Shown in pieces: positions 6,526 through 9,254 of a stretch of DNA of 9,254 bases. Below the pieces are notes generated by a model, which did no database searches, was not told the DNA's origin, and saw only the letters and a program-made list of their open reading frames with translations. The position numbers and the translations under genes are program-made. The number at the start of each line of letters is the position of its first letter. Within the stretch, counting starts at the first letter, position 1. This DNA is from Candidatus Hydrogenedentota bacterium (lineage in GTDB: Bacteria > Hydrogenedentota > Hydrogenedentia > Hydrogenedentales > SLHB01): assembly GCA_003557825.1 (NCBI GenBank), contig PWNM01000251.1, positions 1 to 9,254 on the forward strand. Direction: 5' to 3'.

Positions 6526-7380
6526 ATGAGCAAACAATCAATCATCATGGTATTGCTGCTGGTACTTGCCCTTGCGGCGTTGGCCGTGGGCTTCCAGGTG
6601 GTCATTGCTCCCCTTCAAGCGCAATTGATTGAAGACAAGGAGTATGCTGAACAACTCGAGAGTCGGCTCAATGATCTGCGCAATACATTTGCCTCCTCCG
6701 ACCCGGAGCTTGTGGTAAGCGCTTGGCGAGAAGCGGTGCAGCCTTGGAGCGAGGCCGTACAGCGGCGGCGACAGGTGTTTTCCATGGCTGACGCCTTCGA
6801 TATCGAGGAAGTGCCCGAGGGCAAGATCGCCCGATTCCATTACGAAGAGCAGTATTCGGAAATGATGCAGGAGTATCTTCAAGAGCTCCGGAGCCGGGGA
6901 ATCCCTGCGCCGACCGACGGATTCGACGTTCCTTATCCGGACCGACTGACCAGTGCCACAGTCACCGATGATGACGTCGAGGATTGGTTGCGTCGTATTT
7001 CCTTTGGTAAAGATACGGTACGGTTGCTCATGGATGCCGGTGCACGGTATATTGGGGCCGTGGAGATTTGGCCCACGCGGACCGAACAAGGCGTGCTACA
7101 GATGTGGACCGTAGGCGTATCAATGATGATCCGTTGGGATGATTTGGTGCGCTTTCTTGACGAGATGAGCGCCGAATCGGACGAGTATTTCAATATTGAA
7201 GCCATTCGGATTGTCAACCAGAATCTAAACCAACCGGCCACTGCGCCGCTTCAAGTTGAGATGGTTTTCACGCGGGCCGACTATGATGAGACGGGACGGC
7301 CGGGAATGCAACAACAGCAACAACCGCCATTTATGATGGGTGGCGGCGGAGGCGGAGGGTTCTCCTTCCCCGGAATGTAA
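6526..7380 (+). CDS. PilO-like inner-membrane protein (Amuc_1100-like layout)
   Basis: The 284-residue protein has a four-residue cytoplasmic start, one strongly hydrophobic helix (5-26), a short coiled coil (~33-57), a helical middle region, and an alpha/beta C-terminal domain (~155-252; FGKDTVRLLMDAG, IGAVEIWP, VGVSMMIRWDDLVRFLDEM, IEAIRIVNQ). This is the PilO/GspM plan: an inner-membrane anchor with a periplasmic ferredoxin-like domain that pairs with PilN. Its size, longer than typical PilO, and its place between PilM/N and a secretin recall the Amuc_1100 family, though I cannot show homology. The tail (260-284) is GMQQQQQPPFMM, then seven Gly, then FSFPGM, echoing the Met/Gly segments of its neighbours. 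Start chosen at ATG 6526, with GGAAG seven bases upstream. Confidence 0.75.
   Translation: MSKQSIIMVLLLVLALAALAVGFQVVIAPLQAQLIEDKEYAEQLESRLNDLRNTFASSDPELVVSAWREAVQPWSEAVQRRRQVFSMADAFDIEEVPEGKIARFHYEEQYSEMMQEYLQELRSRGIPAPTDGFDVPYPDRLTSATVTDDDVEDWLRRISFGKDTVRLLMDAGARYIGAVEIWPTRTEQGVLQMWTVGVSMMIRWDDLVRFLDEMSAESDEYFNIEAIRIVNQNLNQPATAPLQVEMVFTRADYDETGRPGMQQQQQPPFMMGGGGGGGFSFPGM
7303..7377 (+). repeat. Gln/Gly/Met-rich tail of the PilO-like protein
   Basis: The last 25 codons encode Gln5, PPFMM, Gly7 and FSFPGM. Poly-Gln and poly-Gly runs are encoded by near-identical CAA/CAG and GGC/GGA/GGG codons. The tail follows the last predicted strand of the periplasmic domain and would be flexible. Confidence 0.8.
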
Positions 7381-7533
7381 GGGTATAGAAAATCGGATAT
7401 CAGGCCCAATATGTGATCACGACGATAACGCTTTCCATAAGACAAAGAGCGAATCTACGTCGAGGTGGCAGCGAACAAGGCCTTTCTGGTAAAGTGTTTA
7501 ACGGGGGTGTGATTCGACCCGCAAGCGAGGGCG
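7381..7533 (+). other. Gap between the PilO-like and PilP-like genes
   Basis: This is 153 bases without a supported gene. I see one perfect palindrome, GTGATCAC (7413-7420), within TGTGATCACG, and no convincing promoter or terminator. The PilP-like gene's ribosome binding site (GAGGG, 7527-7531) is at the downstream end. Confidence 0.5.
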
Positions 7534-8061
7534 GTGGTGGATAAGGCACTAAAAATTCTAAAATGGATATGGGATGTCAAGGAACGAGCCTTGCTCGTTG
7601 TCTTGGTCTTGGCCCTTGGCGTGCAAGTGTACCGCATGGTCGCACCCCCCGATGTGGAGGATGTGGCTCCTCCTACGGTGGCGCCGCCACGGGCCAGCTT
7701 GCCCGACGATTGGCAAGATGGGCCGCCCCGGCCCAATACGGTGGATCCGCCGCAATTACCGCGGGTCCCGGTTGATGAGCTTACAAGACGCAGTCCGTTC
7801 ACGGTACGGGATACGCAACCGGCGGCTCCCCGCGAACTTACACCGGAACGGGCGGGATTGCAGTTGCTTCGTATCGTCCCCTGGAGGGGCGATGCCCATC
7901 GCGCCGAGCTGCGCATAAATCAGCGGCGACAGCGCATGGATGAAGGAGATGAGTATCAGGGGTTTCGCGTGGAGCGTATCGACGCCAATGCAGGCGAAGT
8001 TGACGTCTATTCCACCGAACATGATAGGTTGTTTACGCTGACTGTTGAAGGGGGAAGTTGA
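7534..8061 (+). CDS. PilP/GspC-like periplasmic linker protein
   Basis: The 175-residue protein has an amphipathic basic start (KALKILKWIWDVKER), one membrane helix (~19-36), a long Pro-rich linker (~38-105), and a compact beta-rich C-terminal domain (~108-172). That domain reads LQLLRIVPW, AELRINQRR, MDEGDEYQGFRVERI and EVDVYSTEHDRLFTLTV. It matches the plan of PilP and of the GspC homology region, where a strand, a ligand/regulator-like 'G-x-x-x-x-G-F-x-V' turn and further strands pack against the secretin N0 domain. PilP is usually a lipoprotein, but here no lipobox is present and a signal anchor takes its place, as in GspC. Position between PilO and the secretin fits either name. The start is GTG 7534 or GTG 7537; GAGGG at 7527-7531 fits 7537 slightly better, and a stop lies just upstream. 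The assignment rests on layout and weak sequence pattern. Confidence 0.6.
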   Translation: MVDKALKILKWIWDVKERALLVVLVLALGVQVYRMVAPPDVEDVAPPTVAPPRASLPDDWQDGPPRPNTVDPPQLPRVPVDELTRRSPFTVRDTQPAAPRELTPERAGLQLLRIVPWRGDAHRAELRINQRRQRMDEGDEYQGFRVERIDANAGEVDVYSTEHDRLFTLTVEGGS

Positions 8062-8117
8062 TCCGGCGAAGGGTTATCTTGTATACCTTTACCCAGTCAA
8101 CAAACCAATACTAAAGC

Positions 8118-8124
8118 GGGAGGA
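8118..8124 (+). promoter_or_regulatory. Ribosome binding site of the secretin gene
   Basis: GGGAGGA is a strong Shine-Dalgarno sequence lying ten bases before ATG 8135, a little longer than optimal spacing. It fixes the start of the secretin reading frame. The 73-base gap before it shows no convincing promoter, so the gene probably shares the operon transcript. Confidence 0.65.
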
Positions 8125-8134
8125 CGAGTTCGTC

Positions 8135-9254
8135 ATGAGTACACGGATGCCGCGGTCACGGATCGCAGAGGGCGCAACCATTGCGGTGACCATCGCGCTT
8201 TTGGCGCTCTTTGGGATGCCTGCGCAAACATGGGCCCAAACTGAAAGCGGGGATGTGCAGGCCAGTCCGCTGGAGTCGCCAACTGCGACTGGAGCGCGTT
8301 CTCCAGAAGCATCGGGCATTTCGCCAGGGGAGGCGGCCTTCCGTGAAGGGGTTAAGCTCTACAATGAAGACAGGTTTACAGAAGCATTGAATGAGTTTAA
8401 TCGCGCTCTGTCCCTAAACCCCGACCACCAAAACGCCTCAATTTTCAAGATGAAGGCCGAAGCAAAGCTTCAGATGCAGGCTGTTGGCCAGGATCCGGCC
8501 GCGTTGCCTCAATTTGAGACCTTCGATCCCGAAGCGTTACGCGATGAGGCAGGGGAAGTAGTCGATTCGGCCTATTCCATGGAGGAACTACGGGTTCAAC
8601 GGCTTAAAACCATTATCGATGAAGCCCAATATCTCCTGGACAATAACAGGTATAAACGAGCTCAGGCGCTTTTTGAAGAAGCCCTGATCATCGATCCGCA
8701 GAATGTGACAGCCCAGCATGGGATGCAAGAGGCCACATTGGGTGCGCATGAGATGGATCGGGAAGACGCTCGAAGACGGCTCGACATCGAACGCTCCTTA
8801 ATCCAAACGGATATCGACCAACGCAAACTCCTTCCGGAGGGCGCAGGCCCCGACGGCATCCGTCCCTGGCGTATGCGCGTCGATGTGGCCGAAGAAGAAT
8901 ACGAAGTGCCCGAGATTCGTACTGCAATCGATGAAGCGTTGGATGCTCCCGTGTCCATTGAATTCGAGGATCAACACATCAGCGAGATCATGGAGTTTAT
9001 TTCCGAATATGTGGATGTAAACATTGTCGTGGATGCCCGTGTTGTCGCCCCTCCCTATGACCCTCCTCCCATGCCCGAATGGGACCCTGATCAGTTCCAG
9101 CCTGGAATGCCGGGGCAACCCGGAATGCCCGGAATGCCCGGTATGGGCGGACCCGGAATGCCCGGTATGGGCGGACCCGGAATGCCCGGTATGGGCGGAC
9201 CCGGAATGCCCGGTATGGGCGGCCCTGGAATGCCAGGCATGGGCGGCCCTGGAA
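8135..9254 (+). CDS. PilQ-like secretin with N-terminal TPRs, 3' end missing
   Basis: The frame stays open from ATG 8135 to the window end (373 codons seen). A signal peptide with a hydrophobic core (~14-28) has a likely cut after QTWA (34). A low-complexity stretch follows, then two TPR-like repeats (~66-99, FREGVKLYNEDRFTEALNEF; ~160-193, IIDEAQYLLDNNRYKRAQAL) and a charged helical segment. VSIEFEDQHISEIMEFISEY and VDVNIVVDARVV (~273-304) match the start of a secretin N-terminal (STN/N0-N1 type) domain. That domain runs directly into a GMPGMGGP tandem repeat at the end of the window. The pore domain would lie downstream. Secretins form the outer-membrane channel of type IV pili and type II secretion. 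TPRs fused upstream of a secretin are known in Akkermansia-like pilus loci. The operon context (PilMN, PilO, PilP) supports PilQ, although the diagnostic C-terminal domain is outside the window. Confidence 0.75.
   Translation, partial: MSTRMPRSRIAEGATIAVTIALLALFGMPAQTWAQTESGDVQASPLESPTATGARSPEASGISPGEAAFREGVKLYNEDRFTEALNEFNRALSLNPDHQNASIFKMKAEAKLQMQAVGQDPAALPQFETFDPEALRDEAGEVVDSAYSMEELRVQRLKTIIDEAQYLLDNNRYKRAQALFEEALIIDPQNVTAQHGMQEATLGAHEMDREDARRRLDIERSLIQTDIDQRKLLPEGAGPDGIRPWRMRVDVAEEEYEVPEIRTAIDEALDAPVSIEFEDQHISEIMEFISEYVDVNIVVDARVVAPPYDPPPMPEWDPDQFQPGMPGQPGMPGMPGMGGPGMPGMGGPGMPGMGGPGMPGMGGPGMPGMGGPG
9131..9254 (+). repeat. 24-bp tandem repeat encoding GMPGMGGP in the secretin
   Basis: Five complete 24-bp units start at 9131, 9155, 9179, 9203 and 9227, and a sixth starts at 9251 and runs off the window. 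Units 1-3 are identical; units 4 and 5 differ only at a few bases, all silent. All are in frame and encode GMPGMGGP. A degenerate lead-in (PGMPGQPGMP) precedes them from about 9101. The eight-residue period rules out a collagen-type Gly-X-Y triplet. Near-identity at DNA level points to recent expansion. Confidence 0.95.

Noticed and set aside
8079..8112. Promoter in front of the secretin (TTGTAT ... AATACT)
   Set aside because: The spacer is 22 bases and both boxes are weak.
9101..9254. Collagen-like Gly-X-Y domain in the secretin
   Set aside because: The period is eight residues (GMPGMGGP), and Gly is not at every third position.
9131..9254. CRISPR-like direct repeats
   Set aside because: The units are directly adjacent with no spacers and are in frame within a coding sequence.

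Overview
This window reads as a chromosomal region of a Gram-negative, probably uncultured bacterium. All five genes I can support lie on the + strand. Three traits point loosely to the PVC superphylum or neighbouring candidate phyla (Hydrogenedentota/Sumerlaeota-like lineages): a very large secreted beta-helix/Ig-like protein with an Asp/Asn low-complexity linker, a PilM-PilN fusion, and a PilO-like protein followed by a TPR-bearing secretin, an arrangement reminiscent of the Akkermansia Amuc_1098-1102 locus. No RNA gene or phylogenetic marker is present, so this placement is inference only.

Layout: (1) 2-3703 is the 3' part of a giant exported or surface protein. It carries right-handed beta-helix rungs, an inserted Pro-rich and IPT/TIG-like segment, a 38-residue Asp/Asn/Glu/Gly linker, a DLGADE motif and several Ig-like modules. 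(2) 3704-4076 is a regulatory gap with two sigma70-type promoters, each overlapped at its -35 box by a perfect inverted repeat, and a roughly 120-nt leader. (3) 4077-9254 is a type IV pilus/type II secretion-like operon: a PilM-PilN fusion, a PilO-like protein, a PilP/GspC-like protein, and the start of a PilQ-like secretin that runs off the window end.

How the genes work together: the order PilMN-PilO-PilP-PilQ is the classic alignment subcomplex. It links a cytoplasmic actin-like ATPase-fold platform (PilM), through inner-membrane PilN/PilO and periplasmic PilP, to the outer-membrane secretin. Fusing PilM to PilN gives the domain plan of GspL from type II secretion, so the locus looks intermediate between the two nomenclatures. 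No ATPase (PilB/PilT), platform protein (PilC) or prepilin is visible here.

The most unusual feature is Met/Gly/Pro low-complexity sequence (GMPGMGG-type) repeated in different subunits of this one machine. There are three segments inside or after the PilN domain of the fusion, a Gln/Gly/Met tail on PilO, and a nearly perfect 24-bp tandem repeat array inserted in the N-terminal region of the secretin. In the fusion and the secretin the segments appear to sit in loops of otherwise conserved folds, which suggests a shared, lineage-specific adaptation of the trans-envelope complex.
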